A DNA stretch of 64,000 bases from UBA1858 sp965262455 (GCA_965262455.1 CBDHFH010000008.1:806001-870000); one strand, 5' to 3'; numbered from the stretch's first letter, positions 35,701 to 45,145 are shown. Translations and numbers: made by a program. Notes: generated by a model from the sequence alone, not told the origin.

Positions 35701-36301
35701 TTTTGTCGAGTTCAGAATCACTATCTTGTGTAGTATAACGACCTGCAGTATCTAGAAATACAGCATCATCAGTAAACCACCAATCACAATTACGCGTGCC
35801 TCCCACTCCCCTGAGAGCATCTTTACCAAACTTTGATGATAGTGGAAAATTTAATCCTGAATTTAATAAGGAGGTTGTTTTACCCGATCCAGGCGGTCCT
35901 ATGATGATGTACCATGGCAATTCGTATAAGTTTTTTGAAGAGTGACTCTTTTGTGATTTTTTTAGCACTCCTAGTGCTTCTTCAAATCTTTCTTTCAGTA
36001 TGCCTATTTCTTCTGTCGACTGATTAGTTTTTGCAGAATCAAGTGAATCTTCTGATTCAATCAATCCACCTATGATTTGATCATTGGCTTTTTTTGATTG
36101 CATCACTTTGCGTATATTGTTCAAGCCCCAAAGAAAAACCAGAATTAAAATTGCAATTAAGCGGTTTAATACTGCTCCCAGAGGTTTATAGTCTGCAAAA
36201 GCAAAAAAAGGTCCTAGAAACCAAATGAGCAATGCGACCGCAAATAGTCCTATTAGAGAAACTAGCAATCGATTCTTGAATATTGAAAATATCATGCTCA
36301 T
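32795..36301 (-). CDS. tssM: T6SS inner-membrane protein TssM (IcmF)
   Basis: A 1168-residue TssM. Two N-terminal membrane helices (about 11-33 and 45-61) are followed by a cytoplasmic NTPase-like domain with an intact Walker A motif (GPPGSGKT, 135-142) and the DTAGRY element. A third helix lies near 450 (LAYLGVLVLTGTAVAAW), and a large periplasmic part ends near FNTSVLRKFKCEPNL. It forms the trans-envelope channel core with TssL and TssJ. Length is normal and no frame break is seen. It lies 25 bases after tssL. Confidence 0.95.
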   Translation of the reverse strand: MSMIFSIFKNRLLVSLIGLFAVALLIWFLGPFFAFADYKPLGAVLNRLIAILILVFLWGLNNIRKVMQSKKANDQIIGGLIESEDSLDSAKTNQSTEEIGILKERFEEALGVLKKSQKSHSSKNLYELPWYIIIGPPGSGKTTSLLNSGLNFPLSSKFGKDALRGVGGTRNCDWWFTDDAVFLDTAGRYTTQDSDSELDKTAWFGFLDLLKRYRKRRPINGILVAMSVSDLLTLSEQDRAAHVAAIKQRIQELYKHFGIRFPVYFMFTKCDLIPGFTEYFDDLGNEGRKQVWGFTFEIDEDNKGEESLDQFSDHYNGLLHRLNDRLTTRLHNERDIVRRSLIFSFPQQFSALKELFDTFINEIFRSNPYESTLQLRGVYFTSGVQEGTPIDRVMGALAKTFGIDQQILSSYASQGKSYFITRLLNAVILQESQLAGINIKLERKRAWLQRLAYLGVLVLTGTAVAAWSSSFFANKLYVNDVAMKIDSYQEIKNQSVSNAVSLEELLPRLDILSELSGDTIEHHKTAPILMGLGLYQGKALGLAANDAYLRELTSLFLPLLIKRIEQQLVQANSNPELQYETLKTYLMLGDESVRDEEHIKLWLEIDWQRSYPSDPDLQNRLISHLSALLSGGMEDILLNENLISSTRANLRRIPLADFAYTRFKSESKLAHDTQALRVSDKLGPSAKDVFIRKSGNSLNEVIPGVFTYEGFAKIFRKESKVLLAELTKENWVLQLEEKEFNATELLELNNKLTNLYLDDYIKIWDQLLHDFKIIPVSGVRHGANVLSILAGPDSPVINLLKLVEENTSLTKQSDVLSDASQAVSEQMERKGSRFERLLGIDKEAPAIVKQKDPGERVEKHFSQINKITRSPALVNHITSQFSELYGVFEALRMDAGIMDETPHRIRTEASRYPQPVKSWMVHLSSAASGGVVVGESGKLKQAWQSEVMPDCMRMIKGRYPFNKTSQNEVTLDDFGQFFGQGGTIDNFFLTNLESLVDKSGDVWRWNAKGRKLGLSKNSLRELQRAELIRNTFFQHGGQSVTVNFTLKPLFLDKQVASFLLDIDGQNYTYRFGPARIEKAQWPGPEGLQRTRIIFEGRSGAPNRQVKYEGPWAWIRALDAAQIKPLSEDKLHVTFQVNDRTAKYEIRASSVTNPFNTSVLRKFKCEPNL

Positions 36302-36326
36302 TCGGATGTATGTTTAGACATTTTTA

Positions 36327-37643
36327 CTAAGTATTAGATAATAACGATATTTCTACTCTTCGATTTATTGCTCTATTCTCACGACTGTCATTAGGCATTA
36401 GAGGCTCGGTATCAGCCAAACCCTCAGCTGCCAGACGCTTTGTAGATCCAATGTATACAGCAATAAGTTTAGCCACTGTTAACGCGCGTTCTCGCGACAA
36501 ATCCCAGTTAGACTGAAAACGTAAAGAGCGAATAGGGATATCATCGGTATGCCCAGACACTAAAATTCGCCCAGGAATAGTCGATAAAGCGTCACTTATT
36601 CTTTCAATTAAATTTTCGTACTTAAGGTTTAAATTTGCACTGCCAGAGGCAAATAAACCTTTACCAATAAGACGGATTGTTGGATAGCCTTTATCGTTAT
36701 GTAGAGAGACAAGTCCCATACGAACTTCTTCAGCTAGCAGTCCTTGCAATTCAATAAATGCTGTAGGTTTTTTTGGTGTTGCCGTTCTCACTTCATCGCT
36801 TTCTCTTCCAATGGAATTTAATTCAGCAAAAATAGGACTTGAGTTAGAATTTAAATTAAACTTAAAAAATAAGAAGGCACTAGATAGCACTACTGCGGCA
36901 ATTGAAAATAAGACCCAGTACGGGATATATCTAACTAATGGATTCCGCTTATCCTCAACACCTCTCCAACTTGGCGACAAATCTTTTTCGAAATCTCCTC
37001 GTTGTGAGCGAATTGTTTCAAAAAGATTATCTTTCAACCTCTGTAATTGAGTATTCCCACCTTGGGTGACCCGGTATTTTCCCTCCAAACCAAAGCTAAT
37101 ACATACATAAACAAACTCTAGCAGCGAAATATATTTTGCAGGCTCCTTTGAAACATTCTGGATAAGAGTGAAAAATTTTTCTCCTCCCCAAACATCATTA
37201 TGAAATTCACTAAGTAAACTTTGTTGACTCCAGTTGCTTGAGCTACCCCAAGGAGTATTCAATACAGTCTCATCAATTAAGGTACACAGAGAATATCTAG
37301 CTGCAGTTATTGTTTGAGCTGTGACCCCTAATGATTTCAGCTTGCCATCAAATTTCTTTAATAGGGATGAAATATAACTTCTTAATTGATTGACATCTGG
37401 CTGATCAGAGATACTACGCAGCTGGGCAACCAACATAAATAACACGGCAGCTGCATTGATTAATTGATTTTGGCTATAATCAGAAAGTTCGAATGCTGGC
37501 AGTTTGGATATATCTGATTGACTGGATGAACTGCTCGGCGTTGATACTTGTGAAGAAGGGTGAGGACTTTGAACCTTACCTGGCGTGGGTTTAAATATTG
37601 TTCTATCGCTGGGCGGCTTAAATAATGGGTCGTCCTGGTCCAT
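36327..37643 (-). CDS. tssL: T6SS inner-membrane protein TssL with OmpA-type peptidoglycan-binding domain
   Basis: The ATG at 37643 gives 438 residues starting MDQDDPLFKPPSDRTIFKPT, as in the family, with AGG upstream and no overlap with tssK. An earlier ATG would add 12 atypical residues. A proline/serine-rich linker precedes the cytoplasmic DotU domain (LCTLIDETVLNTPWG, then LSEFHNDVWGGEKFF). A single membrane helix (about 240-262) leads to a periplasmic OmpA-like domain with SGHTDDIPI (363-371) and NRAINRRVEI. This is the long TssL form that binds the cell wall directly, so no separate TagL is needed. Confidence 0.93.
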   Translation of the reverse strand: MDQDDPLFKPPSDRTIFKPTPGKVQSPHPSSQVSTPSSSSSQSDISKLPAFELSDYSQNQLINAAAVLFMLVAQLRSISDQPDVNQLRSYISSLLKKFDGKLKSLGVTAQTITAARYSLCTLIDETVLNTPWGSSSNWSQQSLLSEFHNDVWGGEKFFTLIQNVSKEPAKYISLLEFVYVCISFGLEGKYRVTQGGNTQLQRLKDNLFETIRSQRGDFEKDLSPSWRGVEDKRNPLVRYIPYWVLFSIAAVVLSSAFLFFKFNLNSNSSPIFAELNSIGRESDEVRTATPKKPTAFIELQGLLAEEVRMGLVSLHNDKGYPTIRLIGKGLFASGSANLNLKYENLIERISDALSTIPGRILVSGHTDDIPIRSLRFQSNWDLSRERALTVAKLIAVYIGSTKRLAAEGLADTEPLMPNDSRENRAINRRVEISLLSNT

Positions 37644-37647
37644 ACAC

Positions 37648-38982
37648 TTAGCCTCGGATTGCCCAAAACTCCATTTCAAGTCCTGGATACTCGCCCCCTA
37701 CATGTATCGCAAATGTGCCTGCTTGCTTGAGGTCTTTCCACAGGTCAGATGATTTATCTAGCTGAAAATATACATACCCCGCATGATATGGGATTTGTCT
37801 AGGAGCCACTGATATACTATGCACCTTGATACCTGGCAACTGCAAATTGACCAACTCTCGAATATTCGCGGGAGACCCTATTTTTACTTGAGTTGGAAAA
37901 TACGATCTAATGTCTTCTACCGGTATTGATGCGCTAACAGCTAACACAAAAACTGCGTGATCTAACAAACTACGATCCTTCAGTATACCCAAACTAACAC
38001 CATAGCCTTTTTCCTCAAGAGGAATTGGCATAGCAGTTTGTTCAAGTACTGCACTCAATGATTGACGCAATTGGCTCATCACTGGCTCGATGCATAACTG
38101 TAAATTATCATGGGTATATGAAGGCAAATCTGCTGGGCGCCTTTGGGCGTTGGTAAATGTTGACAATTCACCAGCCAACATTAGCATCAAGTTGAAAACA
38201 CTCTCAGGGTGAAGAAATTTCAAATCTGACATATGTATTACTAACGGCTCATAACGATTAACTGCAAGTAACATCATAAAATCAGCGATTTCCGCCACGC
38301 CTCCCTTTCCTGATTCAGAAACTCTAGCAGCAAGTGCATTACCTCTATGGTGCAACAAACTTTTCAGTTCATCCAGATAACCGATTAAACGATTACATGA
38401 CTGAATATCTAATAATGAGGGTATATAATCTGAATCGAGAGTTATTTTTTTATCGGCATTAACATCTTGCACTCTAGCGATGCCAATACATGCATATTCT
38501 GCACGCTGATCACTATCTGTTAATAATTGGAGTCTAAGTTTACCAACTTGTAAAGGGGCTAAATTATCATTATCAGCATTAGAGTCACGCACTTCATATT
38601 CAGATAATTTATACCTCGCCATGGATGCAGCATTTTCATTAAAATCACATTCTTTCATACCTGCCCTACGAATTGGCAGGCTTAAATAAATTACAGAATT
38701 TCTTAAACTATCATCAATATCAATTGGAATAGGGGGTTCATCATTATCTGGAAAATTAAATGGCGTACCATCAGGAAGGACACCGGCTGCGGCTTCCAGT
38801 CTAAATTTTCCCAGCGTCAGAGCTTCACTATCTATTTTTAAGCTCTTAATTCCCCAAGCATGCGAATGTAACGCAGAACAACGCTGCTCAACATAATTTT
38901 CTATGTATCGCACCTCTTGCTGAAAGTGCTGAGGTCGCATAAACATGCCTTCGGACCATATAATTTTATTTCGCCAAGACAT
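37648..38982 (-). CDS. tssK: T6SS baseplate protein TssK
   Basis: A 444-residue TssK with the signature opening NKIIWSEGMFMRPQHFQQEVRYIE (read in parts), then FNLMLMLAGELSTFTN, and the C-terminal QLPGIKVHSISVAPRQIPYH followed by YVYFQLDKSSDLW. TssK trimers connect the baseplate wedges to the membrane complex through TssL and TssM. Length is normal. About 120 bases separate it from tagH, and it ends 4 bases before the chosen tssL start. Confidence 0.94.
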   Translation of the reverse strand: MSWRNKIIWSEGMFMRPQHFQQEVRYIENYVEQRCSALHSHAWGIKSLKIDSEALTLGKFRLEAAAGVLPDGTPFNFPDNDEPPIPIDIDDSLRNSVIYLSLPIRRAGMKECDFNENAASMARYKLSEYEVRDSNADNDNLAPLQVGKLRLQLLTDSDQRAEYACIGIARVQDVNADKKITLDSDYIPSLLDIQSCNRLIGYLDELKSLLHHRGNALAARVSESGKGGVAEIADFMMLLAVNRYEPLVIHMSDLKFLHPESVFNLMLMLAGELSTFTNAQRRPADLPSYTHDNLQLCIEPVMSQLRQSLSAVLEQTAMPIPLEEKGYGVSLGILKDRSLLDHAVFVLAVSASIPVEDIRSYFPTQVKIGSPANIRELVNLQLPGIKVHSISVAPRQIPYHAGYVYFQLDKSSDLWKDLKQAGTFAIHVGGEYPGLEMEFWAIRG

Positions 38983-39105
38983 ATCGGTGATCGAATCTTT
39001 TTTATTATTGAGTGTTAATTGTCAGTATAAGAAACGTGGCCTATATTGACAATCCGCAGAATACAATTAAACCAGATAAATATTACAGATAAACTCTATT
39101 TAGTT

Positions 39106-40383
39106 TCAATTATTAGGTTTACGCCTTGATTGAAGCTGATCCAGCTGTTTTTCATACTCTTTTACAAATGTTTCGCCAAATAATTGTTGAAAAGTGTACT
39201 CTGGATCCTTTATTAATTGGCTGTAATAATCTTCATACCATTCGGAAAATTTGAACCGTTTAGTTATTCCACCCATCTTGCTATTGTTAATTTTAGAGAA
39301 GTCATTTTCTATTCTCTGAGGGTCAAAGCGGCTAATTAAATCATCGAAGGCTGTTTGAATTCCAGCCATGATAGCAATTTGATGATCTTGCAAATCGCTG
39401 AATCCTTCACTTACGGACTCTAAAGGTGACAAATATCCACTACTTTTTTTATTCAGAAAAAAAGCAAGCGCTTCATCAACATTAGGGGACAGCTTCAAAG
39501 GGTTATTTTCTACCGGTTTCAACATCGTCATAGGAATTCTGAATTCATTTTTCAGCGCACTTCGAGCCATAAGCGCCTGTATTAATCCATGCAAAAGCTC
39601 TCTTGTAAGCTTTCCCATCATAAGCATGAATTCTTCATCAGATATTGCCACCATCTCTTTTGAATCAATACCTAAGCCAGTTAAGAATTGACTTAATGAA
39701 TTATTATTTCCCCCGATATGACAATTAGACTCCGCTAAAGTCTTTTGCACCGATGTTGACTCTTTTGTAGCAGTTTTTGGTTTCTGAGAGACTGTTCCTT
39801 CTGACTCTTTATTGTTAGATGCTTTATCCCAACCTTCCGGTATGGTGTTTATGACTTTAGAATTTGGTGGTTGAAAAAAACCCTCTTCAATTGGTAAATG
39901 ATCTGGCTCAGCACCCTGCTCATTAAAATTGCTAACATCTTCACTAGCAAAAAGGATGTTATCGTTTGGTTGAATATCAACGTCTATCGCCTCACCACTC
40001 ATATCCACATTAGCAAGGCTCGAAAAAAAATCATCTTTACTCGAATGTTCCAATGCCTCAGCTGGCATATGCTCAACTTCAACAGTGATATCTAGGGATC
40101 CTATTCTAAGCATATCTCCAGACTTAAGCATTTTTTTATTTCCTTTACCTACCGCTGAATTATTTAACAAAACACCATTTGTACTTATATCTGTTATTTG
40201 AAATACGTTAGCTTCATAAGAGATAATTGCATGCTTGCCTGAAATAACTTTTTCTTTATCAGCAAGCACCCAATCATTTGTCGGAGCGCGACCAATGCTG
40301 CCCCCAAAAGTTGTAAAGACTTGCTTATCCTTCACTTGTGTTGCACTTTGATCTAGATTCTTGATTTCTAACAATAATTTCAT
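39106..40383 (-). CDS. tagH: T6SS FHA-domain protein TagH
   Basis: A 425-residue protein. The N-terminal FHA domain (about 24-100) shows GSIGRAPTNDWVL, SGKHA (48-52), TNG (68-70) and a closing LKSGDMLRIGSLDI, the phosphothreonine-binding architecture. The C-terminal part (about 225-425) has the TagH signature FDDLISRFDPQRIENDF and FSEWYEDYYSQLIKDPEYTF ending in QLFGETFVKEYE. In related systems, phosphorylation by PpkA leads the FHA protein to trigger assembly. A PpkA-like kinase is encoded at 11053-12813. As first gene of the long minus-strand T6SS unit, its promoter should lie in the upstream 40384-40600 region. Confidence 0.9.
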   Translation of the reverse strand: MKLLLEIKNLDQSATQVKDKQVFTTFGGSIGRAPTNDWVLADKEKVISGKHAIISYEANVFQITDISTNGVLLNNSAVGKGNKKMLKSGDMLRIGSLDITVEVEHMPAEALEHSSKDDFFSSLANVDMSGEAIDVDIQPNDNILFASEDVSNFNEQGAEPDHLPIEEGFFQPPNSKVINTIPEGWDKASNNKESEGTVSQKPKTATKESTSVQKTLAESNCHIGGNNNSLSQFLTGLGIDSKEMVAISDEEFMLMMGKLTRELLHGLIQALMARSALKNEFRIPMTMLKPVENNPLKLSPNVDEALAFFLNKKSSGYLSPLESVSEGFSDLQDHQIAIMAGIQTAFDDLISRFDPQRIENDFSKINNSKMGGITKRFKFSEWYEDYYSQLIKDPEYTFQQLFGETFVKEYEKQLDQLQSRRKPNN

Positions 40384-41249
40384 AGAATTTTATAAGCTCA
40401 TTTTGGCGGGATTAGAAAACAATTTTTGGTTTACATAACCATTGTGTATATTGGCATAAATCGGATTGAATTCGCAGCCTTGTTATTTAATATTATTGAT
40501 CCAAAATAAATCATCATGATCAAAACTTTTCTTCTTATCATTCATTTGGTCGCTTTATAAATTAGCCCCACTTAAATTACTTGGCATGAAATTCGTTTCT
40601 ATTGAAAACCTAGCTCCCAAATTTCAAGCTTATCGCTGATCTATTAAGATCAAAAACACACAATCTCACAACTAAAGATCGTTTCATTCTTGGATGTCTA
40701 AAGTACTAGTAACACTCAGAAGACCTATACAATCTGAAGTTATCACTAACGCATCCACTCTATCCTGATTTCACAATGAAATCTGTAAACGTTAATAAAT
40801 ATGATGCATTTCTACATCTAAACATGTAAGGGCAGGATCTAATATTCTCAATAATGAATTGATCAAAGCCATTGTTGAAATATAAAAAGCAATCTTAATT
40901 TTGATTTCCCTTACATAGATTTCATCATCGAAATACTTTCGATATAAATATCTAATAATGTTATATAAAAAGTGTCAATGAAACATGATCGTGCGAACCC
41001 TAATGATAATGGCGATCCTTGGATTTTAACGTCTTTAGCGTACACGAAAGACAATTTGTAGAGTATTAATTCATTTTAAATACAACCCAATATATATTTC
41101 TGGCAGTTCTTTGTCTCTCTTTATATTACTTCCCACCTTTAGACCTTTGATTTGGGAAGAAAGTCCTAGCTTTGCATGAGCAAAGGTAGGTTGAATGTGC
41201 ACGCATGGAGACCAGCGAAAAACGACGCTTATTAACCGCACACCAACTC
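40384..41249. other. gene-free interval upstream of the T6SS operon
   Basis: About 860 AT-rich bases between tagH and the integrase remnant. No coding pattern or RNA gene is recognised, and no clear promoter pair could be chosen with confidence. The part next to tagH must hold its promoter. The right part (from about 41100) may be residue of the mobile element. Confidence 0.5.
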
Positions 41250-41499
41250 ATCAGTGTGATTGTCAAGGCCACGCCTCGCAATATTCGCTGTAAACATATC
41301 GCACTGTTACTGCACACAAACGAATTCTGATACCCCAAATCTCTTTGAGTTTAAGCGGTGGCTTTTGACCAATCAGTTTGCCCTTGTTCCAGGGTTCTGC
41401 CTTAAATGGCTTGTTGGGTAATAAATACATGTTTGACCTCACTTTTTTGGCTATGAGGCCACCATTATCATTTTGCAGGACGAATTTTGGCCCATTCAC
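41250..41499 (-). pseudogene. tyrosine-type integrase remnant with internal deletion
   Basis: The minus-strand frame reads NKPFKAEPWNKGKLIGQKPP and continues LKLKEIWGIRIRL, which closely matches the N-terminus of a family of small phage-type (tyrosine) integrases. Instead of the following catalytic core it passes directly to TVRYVYSEY, similar to the TVRYLGIE segment close to the C-terminus, and then stops. Well over one hundred central residues with the catalytic Arg and His residues are therefore missing. It is a dead copy, flanking the intact serine recombinase pair on its right. Confidence 0.6.
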
Positions 41500-41526
41500 T
41501 GGACTTCCTACGCAAAGGATGGACGA

Positions 41527-41934
41527 ATGGCAAACATGGACTGCGAGTCACTCAATACACTGAAAGGTGTGGCATTACGCCAGTTATATGTCGATATGAT
41601 GGGACAACCCCCGCCTCCCAAGGCCAGTGTTCATTTCCTCAGGGGCAACATCGCATGGATTATTCAGGCTCAGGCATCAGGGCAAAATCCCAGCACACTT
41701 CGACAGTCTCTGTTACAAACATGCAAGTCTTCGCCTAAATCCAGGAAGGCGCTTTATAAGCCCGGCACGCGGCTCGTTCGCGAGTGGCAGGGAAAGGTGT
41801 ATGAGGTGACGATTCAAGACCATGGCTTTGAGTACGATGGGTCAATCTTCAGAAGTCTTTCCCAGATTGCCAATCAGATTACCGGGTCCCATTGTTCGGG
41901 GCCACGCTTCTTTGGTCTTGATAAGAAAGCCTGA
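41527..41934 (+). CDS. DUF2924 protein of recombinase element
   Basis: Starting at the ATG at 41527, with AAAGGA upstream, gives 135 residues. The family pattern is clear: LRQLYVDMMGQPPPPKASVHFLRG at the N-terminus (in parts), then PGTRLVREWQGKVYEV, GFEYDGSIFRSLSQIANQIT and SGPRFFGLDKK. DUF2924 genes almost always sit directly before a large serine recombinase in phage-like and integrative elements. Their role is not settled; an accessory DNA-binding or directionality role is possible. Its stop overlaps the recombinase start (TGATG). Base composition is richer in G+C than the surrounding regions, by eye. Confidence 0.85.
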   Translation: MANMDCESLNTLKGVALRQLYVDMMGQPPPPKASVHFLRGNIAWIIQAQASGQNPSTLRQSLLQTCKSSPKSRKALYKPGTRLVREWQGKVYEVTIQDHGFEYDGSIFRSLSQIANQITGSHCSGPRFFGLDKKA

Positions 41935-43598
41935 TGCAAATGATTCGATGTGCCATCTACACACGTAAATCTTCTGAAGAAGGCCTTGAGCAGTCATTCA
42001 ACTCACTACATGCACAACGCGAAGCGTGTGAAGCATATATTAAAAGTCAACGTCATGAAGGGTGGAATGTTTTAAAAGAGTCTTATGATGATGGTGGGTT
42101 CTCTGGAGGGAATGTCGACCGCCCTGCACTTTCACAGTTACTGAATGCCGTTAAACACAAATGCATTGATGTTGTGGTCGTCTATAAGGTAGACCGTTTA
42201 AGTCGATCGCTGGCTGACTTTGTACGTATTGTGGATTTGTTTGACCAACACAATGTCTCCTTTGTCTCTGTCACTCAACAGTTCAATACTTCCACGTCCA
42301 TGGGACGACTGACATTAAATGTCTTACTCTCGTTTGCCCAGTTTGAACGTGAAGTGACGGGAGAACGTATTCGTGACAAGATCGCCGCCTCAAAGAAGAA
42401 AGGCCTGTGGATGGGAGGCACCGTGCCGTTAGGTTATGACATTCAAAATAAACAGCTGATCATTAATCAACACGAATCAAAGACTGTTCGGTTTATCTTT
42501 GATACTTATATAAGAGTCCAATGCGTGAAGGCGGTGAAAGAAACGTTGGAACAAAAAGGGTGGTTAGGAAAACAGGGCAAAACATTCAGCCGAGGCGCTT
42601 TGTACACAATCCTTAAAAATCCCATCTATATTGGCAAAGTCCAACATCGTGGCAAACACTTTGGGGGTGTTCATGAACCTGTTGTGGAAGAAACATGTTG
42701 GAAGCAGGTACAAACCATACTTCATCAAAATCGCTATGCACAAAAACTTCGTGTGCATACTAAACAACCCAGTTTGCTGGCAGGATTACTGATTGATGAT
42801 CAGGGCAATGCCATGAGCCCCACCCATGCCACTAAAAAGCATCGTCGCTATCGTTACTATATCAGTCAGGCTCTTTTGCACTATCGTGCGAGTGAAGCCG
42901 GCAGTGTGCTTCGCGTGGCTGCCAATGACATCGAACAACCCGTCATTCATGCAGTGCTTCAATTATTGAAGTCACCCGATCAACTCATGTTGTTGTTTGA
43001 AAACCAATTAAGAAATGCGCTCAAACAAAAAGAAGTATTAGATAAGGCAATGACGATTGCGACCAACTGGAAGTCACTATCTGTCTCTAATCACATTGAA
43101 TGTCTGCAGCAAATACTCAGGCAAGTCACCGTTGGACAAAAGCAAATAACCATCCGAATGAATCTGGTTGGGCTTGGAGAATGTCTGGGTATCAATCATT
43201 CAGATAAACTGTTTCATGACATTCACATTCCGATTCAGCTAAAGCGATGTGGGCTTGAAATGAAAGTGGTTATCCAAAGTGAGACTGCTGAAAGCATTGA
43301 TCCCAATACATTAAGGGCTCTTCAGCAAGGGATTACCCAGGCGCTTGCCTGGAATGAACAATTATTGAATGGTGACGCGTCTTCAATTCATGAAATTGCC
43401 ACCAATGAACAGCTTGACCGTTCCTATGTTCTGAGACGGTTACGTCTCGCCTATCTCGCGCCTGATATCACGACTGCCATCTTTAATGGACACATTCCAC
43501 CAGACCTTACTATCAATAAACTGCGCAATGGGTCCCCACTAGACTGGGAACAGCAACGAAAACAGCTTGGATTTACCGAACCCCTGCCCCAAACGTGA
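41934..43598 (+). CDS. large serine recombinase
   Basis: A 554-residue recombinase. The resolvase/invertase catalytic domain (about 4-150) has the nucleophile in YTRKSS (Ser13), followed by YDDGGFSGGNVDRPAL, VVVYKVDRLSRSLADF and LSFAQFEREVTGERIRDKI. The recombinase domain (about 165-265) has GYDIQNKQLIIN and YTILKNPIYIGKV. The C-terminus carries a helix-turn-helix-like segment (EIATNEQLDRSYVLRRLRL). It lacks a clear cysteine zinc ribbon. Overlap with the DUF2924 gene shows coupling. This is the likely mobility enzyme of a small island next to tRNA-Ser; the island's ends are not identified. Confidence 0.9.
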   Translation: MQMIRCAIYTRKSSEEGLEQSFNSLHAQREACEAYIKSQRHEGWNVLKESYDDGGFSGGNVDRPALSQLLNAVKHKCIDVVVVYKVDRLSRSLADFVRIVDLFDQHNVSFVSVTQQFNTSTSMGRLTLNVLLSFAQFEREVTGERIRDKIAASKKKGLWMGGTVPLGYDIQNKQLIINQHESKTVRFIFDTYIRVQCVKAVKETLEQKGWLGKQGKTFSRGALYTILKNPIYIGKVQHRGKHFGGVHEPVVEETCWKQVQTILHQNRYAQKLRVHTKQPSLLAGLLIDDQGNAMSPTHATKKHRRYRYYISQALLHYRASEAGSVLRVAANDIEQPVIHAVLQLLKSPDQLMLLFENQLRNALKQKEVLDKAMTIATNWKSLSVSNHIECLQQILRQVTVGQKQITIRMNLVGLGECLGINHSDKLFHDIHIPIQLKRCGLEMKVVIQSETAESIDPNTLRALQQGITQALAWNEQLLNGDASSIHEIATNEQLDRSYVLRRLRLAYLAPDITTAIFNGHIPPDLTINKLRNGSPLDWEQQRKQLGFTEPLPQT

Positions 43599-43760
43599 CC
43601 CGCCAAAAATCGATCTGAGATATTTCATCAAATACCTCATATGAATCCGTGATTGGGACGGGTTGTGCGCACAGATTCGAAACAATTACCTATGCAAGTC
43701 GCTGAATTCTTATGTGATTCTAAGTCTGATGAAGAATCTCTGGACAGAGACAAGACTGTG

Positions 43761-43850
43761 TGGCGGAGAGGGAGGGATTCGAACCCCCGGACGGTTTAAC
43801 CCGTCAACGGTTTTCAAGACCGCCGCATTCGACCACTCTGCCACCTCTCC
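43761..43850 (-). tRNA. tRNA-Ser (anticodon UGA)
   Basis: On the minus strand the 90-base sequence starts GGAGAGGTGGCAGAGTGGTC and ends CCTCTCCGCCA. The acceptor stem is GGAGAGG/CCTCTCC with discriminator G and an encoded CCA. The anticodon arm is GGTCTTGAAAACC, giving TGA. A long variable arm (class II) and a T arm with GGTTCGAATCC are present. It lies 162 bases beyond the serine recombinase gene. Confidence 0.95.
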
Positions 43851-44455
43851 GAATTTGGTCTAACTATCATCCAGTTAAATCAACTAAATATATTAATACC
43901 CAGCATTTTCATCTGGAAAAGGCTTTTTACCATAACCCAGTAAAGACAACCACCGATAAATGAGATGAAACAGACCCAGTAGCTATAACACCCACCAGAG
44001 TGGTCGCCGAATATACATACCCTAGAGAAACCCGTGTTAAATCTTCCATAACACACTTAAATTATATGTTAGAACGACACACACTCTAGTATATGAATCT
44101 ATAGTTAAAATTTATATATTTGCAATTGACAATCATTGTGCGGATGTATTCAGAAGGCAGTATAAAGGTATGCCCTTTAACTAAATATCACTAGTGAATT
44201 CGGGGATTCCTGAATAATGATCAACTTATAGTTGATTGTACTAGATTGACTTGTTTTTTGTTTTACCTGAGCACAGTTTTCAATGAAAAATATGTAAAAA
44301 AGCGTGATCAATCAGCATTGAAATTAAACATTTTGTCATTATATTAGTCTATATAATGCATCTATTGTCGATAAAATAGCTACATAGGTAGTAAACTAAA
44401 CAGTAGTTTTATACACTTTTATTAATTAACCAATACTTATTATTGAGGCTTTTGC
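43851..44455. other. gene-free interval before the yccA-like gene
   Basis: About 600 AT-rich bases. A TATAAT at 44352-44357, about 100 bases before the start codon, could be the -10 box of the following gene, but no good -35 sits at the right distance. I see no other gene, RNA or repeat. Confidence 0.45.
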
Positions 44456-45121
44456 ATGAACAATCTTAATCCATCGATTTCAACTACATCCGCAGTAAGT
44501 ATCAATAAGGTACTTAGAAATACTTACATGCTTCTCTCGCTGACGTTATTGTTTAGCGCGTTGACTGCGGGTATTTCTATGTTTCTCCAAGTGAGCCATG
44601 TAGTTTCACTAGCATGTTCATTCGGCGCTTTAGCGTTAATCTGGCTTGTACTTCCACGTACTGCTCACTCAGCTGCCGGCTTAGGTGTAGTATTTGCCAT
44701 CACCGGATTACTTGGGTTTGGACTTGGCCAGATTCTTAATCATTATTTAGCCCTATCTAATGGATCGCAGCTAATTGCCACTTCTCTTGGTGGAACCGGC
44801 GTGATCTTTATGGCCTTATCAGGTTACGTGCTTACAACGAAGCGTGATTTCAGCTTTATGGGAGGCTTTTTGATGGTTGGTATCATCATCGCGGTACTTG
44901 CGATGGTGGCGAACATCTTTTTACAAATCCCCGCATTATCACTCGCATTATCGGCGGCAATCATATTAATCATGAGTGGTTTCATTTTATTTGATACTAG
45001 CCGTATCGTTAACGGTGGTGAAACCAATTACGTGGTAGCCACAGTGTCGTTATATTTAAGCTTATATAATATTTTTGTCAGCTTGCTACAATTACTGGGT
45101 ATATTTGGCGGCGACGATTAA
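44456..45121 (+). CDS. Bax inhibitor-1 / YccA-family membrane protein
   Basis: A 221-residue integral membrane protein with about seven helices and a short polar N-terminus (STTSAVSINKVLRNTYMLLS). The family's conserved end is present: SGFILFDTSRIVNGGETNYV, then ATVSLYLSLYNIFVSLLQLL and a terminal GIFGGDD. Bacterial members include YccA, a substrate and modulator of the membrane protease FtsH. A TTGAGG-type ribosome site is weak. The gene is followed by a good terminator. Family assignment is strong; the precise role is by analogy. Confidence 0.88.
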   Translation: MNNLNPSISTTSAVSINKVLRNTYMLLSLTLLFSALTAGISMFLQVSHVVSLACSFGALALIWLVLPRTAHSAAGLGVVFAITGLLGFGLGQILNHYLALSNGSQLIATSLGGTGVIFMALSGYVLTTKRDFSFMGGFLMVGIIIAVLAMVANIFLQIPALSLALSAAIILIMSGFILFDTSRIVNGGETNYVVATVSLYLSLYNIFVSLLQLLGIFGGDD

Positions 45122-45145
45122 ACATAACTAACACTTCAGTAAATT

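Noticed and set aside
41126..41262. Minus-strand frame ending in a basic tail just beyond the integrase remnant
   Set aside because: It may be a continuation of decayed element sequence, but I could not match it to an integrase or any other family with confidence.
43599..43850. Attachment-site duplication of the tRNA-Ser 3' end by the recombinase element
   Set aside because: I looked for a second copy of the GGTTCGAATCC-to-CCA end near 40.4-41.5 kb and saw none. Large serine recombinases also rarely use tRNA ends.
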